A stretch of 43,195 nucleotides of DNA from Chrysochromulina tobinii (taxonomy: Eukaryota > Haptophyta > Prymnesiales > Chrysochromulinaceae), in the NCBI GenBank assembly GCA_001275005.1, contig JWZX01002886.1, positions 1 through 43,195 of the forward strand. Reading direction: 5' to 3'. The notes beneath the pieces are model-generated. The model had not been told where the DNA came from. It did no database searches and was given only the letters and a program-made list of their open reading frames with translations. Made by a program: the position numbers and the translations under genes. Shown in pieces: positions 25,395-35,309 of this stretch (the first letter of the stretch is position 1; each line of letters opens with the position of its first letter).

Positions 25395-28300
25395 ATGGCC
25401 CTGCTGCCGACGCTGCTGCGCCACGGCAGCAGCTTCCTCAACAGCGATAACCCATCCATTTCCGCTGTGGCGTCGTCTCAGGGGCACCTGCTGGTTTGGG
25501 ACGGGCGTGCGTTGCGTTTATACGCCGGCACCGAGCAGATCCAGCAAACGTCAATTCCTGCCGATGCACCTGGCGCGACACTGGCGCAGCTGCATTACAA
25601 TGCATGCGACAACAACTTCGTGCTCGTGTACTCTGCCGCGTACGCGCGCTTTGTCTCCGCGGACATGACCATGCACGAGATCTTCAACACGGACCAGTCA
25701 ACCATCGTCGCCTCCGCATGGCTTGAGCGCCGGCAGGAGCTCGTGACCACCAGCAAGGATGGGTCCCTTTCATTCTCGCAAACGCGCAAGAACTATACAG
25801 TGCTCATCTCCGGCCGAAAGCTCATTCCGACCTTCAAGAAGCGGATGGCCATCAAGACGACATATCGCTGGATGGTTCGTTTGGCAGTCGACGAGGAGGA
25901 GGACCGCCTGTTCGTGCTGCACGAGCGCGATGTGCTCGTTTGGTCTTGCGCGACTGGGGAGCTGCTCCAAAAGCTGTCGAGCCTGGGCGCGCACGACCTA
26001 CAGGGCATCTGCTACCTTCCGGGCTCGCGGCGGCTGCTCACGACGTGCCATGACGGCGTCATCCATAAGTGGGCGATAGGTCCGAGTGGTGCCGTCGAGA
26101 CGGACGTGATGGCTGGCCATGCGAAGCGCGTGACTGCGATGGCGCCCGCGGCGCACGGCCGGCTGCTCGTGAGCTGCAGCGAGGACGACACCATGCGGGT
26201 GTGGAGTACCGAGAGCTGCGCCGAGCTTCATGAGTGCACGCCCACCTTGGCGCCCGATCAGTCGCAGAAGGTGTCCGACTACTCAGCGCCGCACCCGTCC
26301 CTCATCGCGCTGAGCGAGCAGATATCAGGCAGCTCGCCCTTGATACAGCTGCACGTGCTGAGCGGCGCGCTCATTACGTCCCTCGAGCTGCTCCAGCCGT
26401 CTGCGCGCATGGCGCGCGCATCGGACGTCATCCGCACTGCTCACATGGTCGAATCGTCGCGTGAGCGGCAGCTGGGCCAGGCGGACCGTATGCTGCTCCT
26501 CCACGTGGCGAACAACACGCTGCAACTCGTGGCTGTGGCCGACGGCAATGTGCGCAGCGTCTTTGCACCACGGCGCGCGAGCTCGAGCAAAGTGCCTGGG
26601 AGCGGCCCGGTCATCGGCTGTACGGTGTACGAGCCCGAGCTGGGCTGTGCGATTGCATGCTGCTCCAACGGCGCCGTCGATGTGCTCGAGATCGGCGTGG
26701 GAAATCTACACGTCGGGGCTGCGAAGATTCTGGAGCCGCCCCCCGAGGCGCCCGGGATGCCGCCTGCGGCGGGCAGCATCGTCGTCCTCTGGAGCTTCCT
26801 TGATCCTAACTGCGCGTGGCAGGCCGTCGCCGCATGCCTGCTGCCCACCGCCCTGAACCCGTCAGGGCAGGCGGTCGCGGACCGCCGCTCGCAGAAGCGA
26901 GCAGACGAGCTGCTGAGCGGGTACACGATCGTCACGGGGGGTGCGAACGGCTACCTAAGCTTGTGGCACGTGCATGAGGCGAACGTCGTTCGCACGGTAG
27001 CTGCGCACATTGACTCGGCGGTGGTGGCGGTGCTCCCGCTACGCGCTGCGCCCAAAGTGCACGCAGAGGCCGCTGGAGCACCGCCAGCGTCGGAAGCCGT
27101 GTCGGTCCGGCAGGCCGCGCCAGCTGTGCCGATGAATGCAGGGCAGGCAGCAGCAAAAGCAGCGCACGCTTTGCAAGCGTCGGCTGCTTCGGCACCGGAG
27201 CTCACTCACGCTGGGCTTCCCGAGGAGCACTTGCATCAATTGCGCATGTTGGCCTGCGCCGGCGCCGGCGCCGGCGCCGACGATGCCCCCGTCGACGTCA
27301 CCCCCGTCGCCAAGAAGGCGTGGCTTCGCACCGGAAAGGCAGCGACTTACGTGGCAGCCGAGGACTGGCGCTTCGACACGGTCGTGGTCTCCGTGGGTGC
27401 CGACGGTAGCGTGCGCCTGTACGACACGAGTGGATTCAAATTCACCCCGGTCGGTGCCTTCAATGTTGGCTCCGCGTATGAAGTTACGGCCGCTGCCTTG
27501 CGCTCGGCGCGCACACTCCTCGTCGGCTTCGAGAATGGGACGGTTGAGCTGTGGCAGTTACCTGACTGGCGAGAGACCGGCACGTCGCGTCAACGACGCG
27601 CGGTGCAGATCGGGAGCTTGCTGATGCACGCTGGGCGCATCACGTCTTTCTCGTGCACCAAGGATTTGCGCTATTTCCTCACCTCGTCTGCCGACAGCAC
27701 AGTGGTGATGTGGAACTTGGCGCGCTTCACGCCAGTGCACACCTTTTCGTTCTCAAAGCCGGCCGCGCACGCCCTCAGCCTCTCGACAAACAGCGCGTTC
27801 CTGACCGCTCTCGGCGACGGTATGGAAGAGGTGCCATTCGCGCCAGAGCTGCTGCCCCCTCCCGTCGACTTCGCCATCCTGAGCGAGGCAGATCAGGAGT
27901 TCGCCCGGCGCGTCGCAGCGATCGAGAGCCAAGAAATGGCAGATGTGGCGCAGAAGGCGCTCGACAAAGCCGCCCTGTTGAACTCGGTGGGCGTGACAGC
28001 CACGAGCGCCGCTGCCTTCTTGGGCCCCGAATTCGCAGACGACGAGTTCTTTGCGGCGCTCGATCGCGCGGACGCTCAGCGCGGAGGCACACAAAAGGGG
28101 TCTGGCGCGGACAACGATGCATCTTCACACTTGTTGGGCGTTGGCAGCGAAGTCCGTCTGCCGAAGACAAAGCCTGCGAAGCGGCCGCGGGAGCGCATCC
28201 CGTACAACGGGCCTCCGGAGGTGTCGGCCCAAAAGATTGGCTTCTCGATGCTGCTGAGCACGGGATCGCATGTGACCCCGTCGTGGGCAGAGGAGAAGCA

Positions 28301-31300
28301 ACTGCTCGAGTCTCTCTCTCCCTCGAAGAGACCGCCTCCTCTGCCCGAGTACCCTACGGATCAGCCTCTGGCCGCTGCAAGTGCACAGAAGCAGGCGCCT
28401 GGAACGACGCTGGGCCGTCCTGGACGGATCGGTCCTGAGATCGCGCGCGAGATCGAGGCCAGAGAGGCGAAGCTACGAGCGGAGGCTGCTGGGCGAGGGC
28501 GGGTGGTCCGATTGCTCCAGGAAGATCTTGATCTCCTTCTGAGAGATTCCTCCGAGAGAGCGATGGCAGCGATGGCAGCGCCGGACATGGTAGCGGAGCC
28601 ACCAGCCACGGCAGCTGCGACTGCTGCGCAGGGTGTCGCTCTTGAGAGTGCGGCGCGCGACGTTGACGAGGCGCTCGAGGCGCTGCCGCGGAATGCGACG
28701 TCGTCCAGCCCGCCGGATTATCGTGATTGGGCGGGAGTAGACGAGGATACGACCCAGAAAGCGCCCGTAAGGGCAGCAACCATCGCGCCCGTTGAGGCGC
28801 CTGCCGAGCAAGTGCAGGTGACGAGCCGAGCAGAGGCCTCCTCTGCACCCGATGCAAGCTTGACCTCATTCGCCGAACCGTCAGCGTCAACCTATCAGGT
28901 GATAGACCTTTCTGCAGATGAGCATAATGCCATGATCCGATCACATTATCTGAATTGGCCCGGTCGCCAGCTGAGCCTGATGGGGAGTGCTTTCTTCTTC
29001 GAGCCGAATGCTCGGCCATTGACCGCACCCATGCCGATGCTGCCTCCAAACCCGCCGCTGCCGCCACGCACCGCCGAGCGCCGGTCTCAGGTACAAGTGC
29101 GCCAAACGCCGAGTAAGAAGAAATTGGATTTGGATGGATTGGAACCGCTCGTCTCACGTCTGGAGCTCTTGCAGACCCGCCCTCAGACCGCCATCCCCTC
29201 GGAGGTGACTGAGGCTTCTGTTTCGGCTCCCGTGCCAGCCGCCCCGCCAGCAGCCGCTCCTCCGGTCAGTCAGCCTCAATTATTTGCTTGGCCGCCTCGG
29301 CTTGCACCGCCACCGCTTGCACCGCCACCGCCTGCACCGTCGCGGCCCGCAGAAACACCATCTGGTCAGACCCCGCAGACGCCGCAGACAGAGAGCGAGG
29401 AGCAGGGCCGTCCTTCGGAGAACATCTTTCCCTCATGGCCGGGCACTGCCTCAGGGCGTCCCGACCTCTTCCCATCGTTGGGACCATCACGGCCGGGAAC
29501 CGCTTCGGAACGGCCCGATCGACCACCAAGCTCTGCATCGTCACGGCGTACCAAAACACCACCTGGTCAGCCCCCGCAGACAGAGAGCGAGGAGCAGGGC
29601 CGTCCTTCGGAGAACATCTTTCCCTCACGGCCGGGCACTGCCTCAGGGCGCCCCGACCTCTTCCCATCGTTGGGACCATCACGGCCGGGAACCGCCTCGG
29701 AACGGCCCGATCGACCACCAAGCTCGAGGATGTACACACCCGGCAGCTCGCGCGCGCGAAGTCCGAAGACGTCGCGTCCTCGGAGCCCTTTCAAGAGCGA
29801 TGCGCCTTTCACCTCCACGATGTTGCCCCTCGGTGAAGGCCTTCTCGACTTCTCGGACGTGAACAACTTTGTGCAGCCGAGCGACGCGGACGTGCTCTCG
29901 ATGGTCGACCTCGTCGAAGGCGATTGGGTCGTCACCCTTCTCGGAGGGCACACGCTCGGCTACTCGTGCGCCCTGTACGGCATGGAGGGTGCTCGTGAGA
30001 AGGCTCTGGCCCGCGGCCGGCTCGATCATCTGCACGCCCAGGGCTACACCGGGGGCACGTCGAGCCGGGGCACGTCCAGTCGAGCCGGCAGTCGCGCCGT
30101 AACGCCAAACGCAAGCCGACCGAGCACTCGGGGCGGGCAGGGAAGCAGACCTGGCACGGGCGGTCTCCGAGGGCATGACGGCTCAATGGCTGCCGATGAT
30201 ACTGCGAAGGAGCAGCCCTCAACGGCCGCGAAGCAGCCGGAGGACCCCTCGGCACAGGGCGCAGAGGCGGCGGGCGTCGAGACCGACCTTGACGGTGTCA
30301 ATCTCCTGCGGCTGGGCAAGCGCACGGATGAGTACCGCGAGGCCGCACACCCTAAGTCGCCCTCCCAGAACGCGATGAAGACCATTACACAGTGGGAGTC
30401 TGAGTTGGTGGGAGAGCCCAAGTCCATGATTGACCGCCGACCCTCGTCACGTGGCGCCCTCGACAAGGAGATACGGAGGCAGTTGATCGAGAAGCAGCAG
30501 GCCGCTTTGGTGCACGAGAGGCAGCAGATTGCCAAGGAGCGCGAGGATAAGCTCTCTCAGCGCCTCGCGAGCCAGGAGAAAACGATGCAGATGAGGACGG
30601 CACTCGCCAACGCGGCCAAGCAGCAGCGGGCCACAGGGCGGGTGGCCAAGGCGATGCTCGAAGCCGCGCGGCTGGCGTCGCTGCGGGAGGCTCGGTCGCA
30701 GTTAGACGACGATCGCGCCGAGATAGTTCGCCAGAGGAAGCTGGAGCTGGAGCAGAAGAGCAGGGAGGCGCGCAAGAAGCAAAAGGAGGAGGCCGTTGAG
30801 CTAGAGAAGCTCGCGCTCCAAGCAGCTCTCACCTCGTCCAAAGCCCTCAACGTGTCCGCAAACAACTCGGGCAGTGCGGCGGAGGTGGAGATGGGGGAGA
30901 TTGGGCCAATGGACGCTTTCCGCCCTCTCGGCATGGGCACATCTCCACCACGCTCGTCGGCCCATACGCCGGTCAATGCGCCAGCCGGTGCATCTCCAGG
31001 TCCTTTGCAAGCTTATGCGGAAGCACCTTCGCCGATCAATCCGAAATTCCTGTACTATGGCGCCACGCCCGACCCAGCTCAGGCAGCCCTGCTCGAGGCG
31101 CAGCGTTGTCAGCGGATCCGTGAGCAAGCGCAATTGCGGCTGCTATCACCACCGGGAACCGTGCCACCCCCGTCGCCGACGAAGGTCTTCGAAGTCGACG
31201 AAGCGCACGCCGATCAGCATGCGTTGTCCTCAGGGGCACCCATCGGTGCCGGTGCTGGCGTGTTTGTCGCGTACGGTTCGGACCCGAATTCGCCTCGGTC

Positions 31301-34300
31301 CAAGGCGATTAGGGCGCGCACGGAGGAGGAGGCGCGGCTGCGTGCACTGGAGGAGGCGCGGCTCGCTGCCGAGCGCGAGGAGGCAGAGAGGCTGCGTCGA
31401 GAGGAGGAGGAGGCGGAGAGGCTGCGTTTGCTTGCGGAGCGAAAAGCTCGGGAGGAGGAGGATCGTGCAACGCTGGATGCAGGTCTCACGGACGGCGTCG
31501 ATGCCTTTGGATCCGGCCGCAAAGGCTCATCATCGGCCGCTGATGATGCGGCGTCGGCCTCGGCGGCCGCGGCGGCTGCCGCCCGTGCTGCAGCTGAGGC
31601 CGCCGCGCTCAAGGCAGCCCAGGACGCCGCTGCAGGCAAGCCGAAGTCATCGGCGGCCGATGATGCGGCTGCCGCGGCGGCAGCGGCGGCAGCGGCGGCA
31701 GCGGCGGCTGCCGCCCGTGCTGCAGCTGAGGCCGCCGCGCTCAAGGCAGACCAGGATGCTGCTGCTCTTAAGCAAGGGCAGGAGGCTTTGGGCAATCGAG
31801 CTCAGGGCGGAGCACGAGGGGCCGCGGGCGCAGCGGCTGCCAAGTCAGCAGTCAGCCCCATCAATGTCGCCGGACTGGATGATGAAGACGAAATGGCAAA
31901 GGGAGCTGGCAAGTCCTCGAATAAGTATGGCTCGCCGCCGGGTCCGCCCCGAGCGCCAGCTTCGTCACCGACACCAGGTAGTGGATTGCGCGATCCTACT
32001 TCAGTGGACAAGTCCTTGGCCATGGCGGCAAAGCTGGGATCGCCGTCTAAATCACCTCTGAAGGACGCAAAGGAGGACCCCTCGCTGAGCGACTACGACA
32101 AATGGAGGAGGCGAGAGAGCGAGCACGACGCCGATTGGCACGATGATGGCATTGATTGGGACGACATTGACTTCAAGGCTGCCCCGCCGGAGATGTTCGA
32201 CGCTCTGATCAGCGACGTCGTGCCTGAGGTCCACCTCCTGCGTCGCGAACTCGTCTCGTCGCCCACCAAAGAGGTTGCAGGGCGGGCGCCAGAAGCTGCA
32301 CAGAGCCGAGCCGCGCCGGCACCACCCCCTGGGCCCGGCGCACCCCCTGCACCACCAAAGTCGTCCACGATAGGGGTCGCACCCCCGAAGCCCGGCGACT
32401 CGCCCTCGAAGGGCACTCGCCTCGATGAGTTCCCCACAAAGGGCGAGAGAGTCATCGAGGCGTCCCTCGAGAGTCAGCGCGTGATCGAAGCGCGCGCGGA
32501 GGAGGTCCGGAGCCGCATCCCTCCATCCTTCCCGTTTACACCCTCCTCTCCGACCTCTCCACCGGCGAGTCGCCCCCAATCGCCACCCAAACGTCGATTC
32601 TCGCGCGAGGTGGATGGTTTGGCTTGGGTTGTGGCCGGCCAACAGAAGCCAACCCAAGGTGCCGAGGTGGTGAACGCTCATCTGTCTGCGGCAATCAACA
32701 AAGCTCACGTGAGAGCAGCGGCGATGCAGCACTCCACATCGTTCGGGCAAGAGGTCGTGGAGCTCACACAGCCAGAAATGGACGCGTGCCACGTGGGCGT
32801 GCCATTGGAGCCTGACAGCTTCGTCAAGGTTGGGAACAAGTACTACATCCCGGCGGACGCCACCGCGAAGGCCGCCGCGAAAGCCAAGCTGATGGTCGCG
32901 CAATCCCGAGCCGAGGCCGCCATAATGGCGAAGAAACAGAGAGCGATTGATAAGGGTCTTCCAGTTGACGCGCCTGTCGTCCATGCCCCAACGCTGCTGC
33001 AACACCCCGATGCTGCTGCAGCCAGGCCCGGTGCTGGCACTGGGGCAAGGCTTGAGCGCGAGCAGTCTACAAGCTTCCTGCAGGGTGCACTGCCTGTGGC
33101 TGCTGACGGCGAGCCGAAGCGTGGCGCACTGGCGCAGCTCTCTTCCTCTGGAGGAGGCTCGCATGCGCAGATGCCTTCGTCCGCAGACGCGAAGGGGAGC
33201 GGTGCGAATCGCATGTCGTCCTCTGGCGGGTCCACCCGCTCGACAGTTCAGCCTCAGAAGCAGCCTTCTCCTCCGAAGGAGCGGGAAGTGCTGCAAATTC
33301 GAGGTCGGTTGGTGGACCCACCGGAACCGGAGGAGGAGGAGGAGGAGGAGGAGGAGGCGGCTTCTCCCAAGGTGAACCCGGACGCCGCTGCGGCTTCGGA
33401 GGCCGATCAGTTTTTCGATGCGATCGAGGCTGAGCTGCGGGAGCACGTGCCCCAAGCTTCGCTTCCGAACAGTCCTACTATAGTAGCTCGTCACACGACC
33501 GAGTTCCTGCTGGCACAGGTGCCCGGTTCGCGGCGTGTCTCAGACGATGTACCCGTCATGGTTGCGCCACAGGCAACCGCTGACGACTCACAAGTTGCCG
33601 AGGCGCCAGCGACAGTTGGCGCGGAAGCCGTTCAGAAGCGAGTGGATGTGAGGTCCATAACGGCGGATCAGAAGCATGCCGAGGACGCCTTGGGTGCCCA
33701 AGTGCAGACTGGTGGTGGCAAGCTGCTGCTGCCTCTCTCGAGCTCCATGCCCAACCTGCCCCGCAAGATGGTCACGCCGAAGCTTGAGAGTGACTGGGTC
33801 AAGCAGCTTCAGCGGCCGGCCACGCCCGAGCACGCCGCACGGACCTCCATGCCATATGGGGGCAACTCGAGGGAAACGACCGTCAAGCTGCTCACTGCGT
33901 CGCCCGTTCGCTTTCACGACCAGCTGATCAGAGCGTCGCAGATGACCATCGAGAGCCTCGAGCTGTACGCGCCCAAATCGACCAGGCCGGGCTCACGTTC
34001 AGCGCAGCGCTCGGCCCAGTCGGCCACGTATGCGCGTTCGGTGCCCAGCCTCAATCCAGTCGAGCCCCCCCGGGCCGCGCAGCGCCCCTCGACGGGCTCG
34101 AGTACTGGGCGCCCGACGGTCGTCGGCAAGATCGACACCTCGCCGCGCCCGGGCACGAGTGGGGGTGGGCCGGTCTACCTCGTGCGCTACCCGGGCGGTA
34201 AACCCGAGAGGGCGATGCGCGAGCAGCAGCAGCAGCGCGAGAAGGAGCGGAACAAGAGCCCGCCACGCTCCACCTTTAAGCCCGCCGCGCTCCACCAGAC

Positions 34301-34595
34301 GTTCGAGCAGAGCTTTATTGGCTCCCGGAAGCCCAATGTCAAGGCCGCGGGGGCGCTCACCGCTACGGCGTTCACGTTCGGGGCCTCTGGCCCCGCAGAG
34401 GAGCGAGCCGCCCCGGCCGATGAGCGTGTTGGACCGACCATACCGACCGTTCGCATCCTGCCGGTGGTGGCGCCCGAGGGTTCCGTTAGGCCGGCGGATC
34501 ACTTGGTGCCAGGCGGCCTCGGCCATGTCGCTGCACGCGCATCGACGGCGTCCGGAACGAGATCGAGCCGCGAGTCTACGCACGGCGGCTCATAA
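25395..34595 (+). CDS. Giant WD40 / disordered / coiled-coil protein (~3,066 aa)
   Basis: Uninterrupted frame; the first in-frame ATG is at 25395 (MALLPTLLRHGSSF). The first about 830 residues are WD40-like blades: SISAVASSQGHLLVWDGRAL, LFVLHERDVLVWSCATGELL, DGVIHKWAIGP, GRLLVSCSEDDTMRVWSTES, TGGANGYLSLWHVHEANVVR, SVGADGSVRLYDTSGF, and YFLTSSADSTVVMWNL, enough for two propellers. Then come long disordered Pro/Ser/Arg-rich regions with many [SR]RPGT-like motifs, a duplicated 64-residue block, a charged coiled coil (about nt 30440-30850), an Ala-rich helical tract (about nt 31540-31760), a poly-Glu run (about nt 33335-33357) and a basic C-terminus. N-terminal double propeller plus long charged tail recalls WDR87/WDR97-type proteins of cilia, but no conserved tail domain confirms this. 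No TM or signal peptide. A flagellar or cytoskeletal role is inference. Confidence 0.8.
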   Translation: MALLPTLLRHGSSFLNSDNPSISAVASSQGHLLVWDGRALRLYAGTEQIQQTSIPADAPGATLAQLHYNACDNNFVLVYSAAYARFVSADMTMHEIFNTDQSTIVASAWLERRQELVTTSKDGSLSFSQTRKNYTVLISGRKLIPTFKKRMAIKTTYRWMVRLAVDEEEDRLFVLHERDVLVWSCATGELLQKLSSLGAHDLQGICYLPGSRRLLTTCHDGVIHKWAIGPSGAVETDVMAGHAKRVTAMAPAAHGRLLVSCSEDDTMRVWSTESCAELHECTPTLAPDQSQKVSDYSAPHPSLIALSEQISGSSPLIQLHVLSGALITSLELLQPSARMARASDVIRTAHMVESSRERQLGQADRMLLLHVANNTLQLVAVADGNVRSVFAPRRASSSKVPGSGPVIGCTVYEPELGCAIACCSNGAVDVLEIGVGNLHVGAAKILEPPPEAPGMPPAAGSIVVLWSFLDPNCAWQAVAACLLPTALNPSGQAVADRRSQKRADELLSGYTIVTGGANGYLSLWHVHEANVVRTVAAHIDSAVVAVLPLRAAPKVHAEAAGAPPASEAVSVRQAAPAVPMNAGQAAAKAAHALQASAASAPELTHAGLPEEHLHQLRMLACAGAGAGADDAPVDVTPVAKKAWLRTGKAATYVAAEDWRFDTVVVSVGADGSVRLYDTSGFKFTPVGAFNVGSAYEVTAAALRSARTLLVGFENGTVELWQLPDWRETGTSRQRRAVQIGSLLMHAGRITSFSCTKDLRYFLTSSADSTVVMWNLARFTPVHTFSFSKPAAHALSLSTNSAFLTALGDGMEEVPFAPELLPPPVDFAILSEADQEFARRVAAIESQEMADVAQKALDKAALLNSVGVTATSAAAFLGPEFADDEFFAALDRADAQRGGTQKGSGADNDASSHLLGVGSEVRLPKTKPAKRPRERIPYNGPPEVSAQKIGFSMLLSTGSHVTPSWAEEKQLLESLSPSKRPPPLPEYPTDQPLAAASAQKQAPGTTLGRPGRIGPEIAREIEAREAKLRAEAAGRGRVVRLLQEDLDLLLRDSSERAMAAMAAPDMVAEPPATAAATAAQGVALESAARDVDEALEALPRNATSSSPPDYRDWAGVDEDTTQKAPVRAATIAPVEAPAEQVQVTSRAEASSAPDASLTSFAEPSASTYQVIDLSADEHNAMIRSHYLNWPGRQLSLMGSAFFFEPNARPLTAPMPMLPPNPPLPPRTAERRSQVQVRQTPSKKKLDLDGLEPLVSRLELLQTRPQTAIPSEVTEASVSAPVPAAPPAAAPPVSQPQLFAWPPRLAPPPLAPPPPAPSRPAETPSGQTPQTPQTESEEQGRPSENIFPSWPGTASGRPDLFPSLGPSRPGTASERPDRPPSSASSRRTKTPPGQPPQTESEEQGRPSENIFPSRPGTASGRPDLFPSLGPSRPGTASERPDRPPSSRMYTPGSSRARSPKTSRPRSPFKSDAPFTSTMLPLGEGLLDFSDVNNFVQPSDADVLSMVDLVEGDWVVTLLGGHTLGYSCALYGMEGAREKALARGRLDHLHAQGYTGGTSSRGTSSRAGSRAVTPNASRPSTRGGQGSRPGTGGLRGHDGSMAADDTAKEQPSTAAKQPEDPSAQGAEAAGVETDLDGVNLLRLGKRTDEYREAAHPKSPSQNAMKTITQWESELVGEPKSMIDRRPSSRGALDKEIRRQLIEKQQAALVHERQQIAKEREDKLSQRLASQEKTMQMRTALANAAKQQRATGRVAKAMLEAARLASLREARSQLDDDRAEIVRQRKLELEQKSREARKKQKEEAVELEKLALQAALTSSKALNVSANNSGSAAEVEMGEIGPMDAFRPLGMGTSPPRSSAHTPVNAPAGASPGPLQAYAEAPSPINPKFLYYGATPDPAQAALLEAQRCQRIREQAQLRLLSPPGTVPPPSPTKVFEVDEAHADQHALSSGAPIGAGAGVFVAYGSDPNSPRSKAIRARTEEEARLRALEEARLAAEREEAERLRREEEEAERLRLLAERKAREEEDRATLDAGLTDGVDAFGSGRKGSSSAADDAASASAAAAAAARAAAEAAALKAAQDAAAGKPKSSAADDAAAAAAAAAAAAAAAAARAAAEAAALKADQDAAALKQGQEALGNRAQGGARGAAGAAAAKSAVSPINVAGLDDEDEMAKGAGKSSNKYGSPPGPPRAPASSPTPGSGLRDPTSVDKSLAMAAKLGSPSKSPLKDAKEDPSLSDYDKWRRRESEHDADWHDDGIDWDDIDFKAAPPEMFDALISDVVPEVHLLRRELVSSPTKEVAGRAPEAAQSRAAPAPPPGPGAPPAPPKSSTIGVAPPKPGDSPSKGTRLDEFPTKGERVIEASLESQRVIEARAEEVRSRIPPSFPFTPSSPTSPPASRPQSPPKRRFSREVDGLAWVVAGQQKPTQGAEVVNAHLSAAINKAHVRAAAMQHSTSFGQEVVELTQPEMDACHVGVPLEPDSFVKVGNKYYIPADATAKAAAKAKLMVAQSRAEAAIMAKKQRAIDKGLPVDAPVVHAPTLLQHPDAAAARPGAGTGARLEREQSTSFLQGALPVAADGEPKRGALAQLSSSGGGSHAQMPSSADAKGSGANRMSSSGGSTRSTVQPQKQPSPPKEREVLQIRGRLVDPPEPEEEEEEEEEAASPKVNPDAAAASEADQFFDAIEAELREHVPQASLPNSPTIVARHTTEFLLAQVPGSRRVSDDVPVMVAPQATADDSQVAEAPATVGAEAVQKRVDVRSITADQKHAEDALGAQVQTGGGKLLLPLSSSMPNLPRKMVTPKLESDWVKQLQRPATPEHAARTSMPYGGNSRETTVKLLTASPVRFHDQLIRASQMTIESLELYAPKSTRPGSRSAQRSAQSATYARSVPSLNPVEPPRAAQRPSTGSSTGRPTVVGKIDTSPRPGTSGGGPVYLVRYPGGKPERAMREQQQQREKERNKSPPRSTFKPAALHQTFEQSFIGSRKPNVKAAGALTATAFTFGASGPAEERAAPADERVGPTIPTVRILPVVAPEGSVRPADHLVPGGLGHVAARASTASGTRSSRESTHGGS
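29384..29725 (+). repeat. Direct duplication of a 150-bp block (period 192 bp)
   Basis: 29384-29533 and 29576-29725 differ at about three positions. Both encode TESEEQGRPSENIFPS[W/R]P ... GTASGRPDLFPSLGPSRPGT and ASERPDRPPSS. The preceding TP[S/P]GQ-P-PQ segment is also repeated, with a 9-bp length difference. Confidence 0.92.
31572..31748 (+). repeat. Duplicated Ala-rich helix codons
   Basis: An identical 45-nt block (31572-31616 and 31704-31748, 132 bp apart) encodes AAAARAAAEAAALKA. The second copy is preceded by an expanded GCN run encoding a longer poly-Ala. SSAADDA is also repeated before each copy. Confidence 0.88.
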
Positions 34596-35309
34596 GACAG
34601 AACACATATCGACAGACGCGACAACCGGTGCCGTGCTTCGGCACATGAAACGAGGGAGACGACGAACTGACTCTCGGCAATGCGCGAGCCCAATAGAGAC
34701 TTTTTTCTCGCGGCCGTGCCGCGTTCAGATGCGTGAGACATATTGAAGGTGAGCGTCCCGGACCTCGACGACTGTCGACTGATCCTTCGCCCCACTCTTC
34801 TGCACAACGCCATCCAGCTGCCTCGCATGCACCGTATCCTCGAAGTCCTAAGGTGTGTAGGCTTTTTTTACCGTACTACGACGACCGAGGCCCCGCGACG
34901 ACCGAGGCCCCGGCGCCGCCGCGGCCGCATTCCGACTCAGCACTCACGTTTGGTCTCGTCTGACGGAAAGCTCTCGTGTCTCGACCGCGGCTTGGTCTTC
35001 CGTGTTCCGAGTTCCGTTGCCGCCCACATGTTGATCCCAGCACCAAGGCATGCAACACGTCCTGGCCGCACACGACACGCGCGGAGTCGCGACCGCGACC
35101 GCAACGCACAGGAACCCTATAAGCCCGAACCCGAACGCGAACCCCAACCAACCCGACGCCCGAACACCCACATAACGCCCCCATACGAGTATACTTTCTG
35201 AACAGCCCTTGGTGCATACAAGTTCAAGTTTAGAAGTCAAGTATGCGCGCGCGTGTGTGCAGGTGGGCCACACGTGGTAGGAGGCTCCAGCTACGCGCCT
35301 TCTACGCGC
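34596..35309. other. Convergent intergenic region
   Basis: Lies between the giant WD40 gene (+) and the four-TM gene (-). It contains a short direct repeat ACGACCGAGGCCCC (about 34880-34912) and degenerate CCCGAAC repeats near 35127-35150. No coding region or RNA recognised. Confidence 0.55.

Noticed and set aside
32052-33494. 480-codon minus frame opposite the giant WD40 gene
   Set aside because: Arg/Leu-rich noise; the sense frame is continuous across it.
35119-35165. CCCGAAC-type repeats resembling degenerate telomere units
   Set aside because: Irregular, too few copies, and inside a gene-dense region; they do not match any regular telomere unit.
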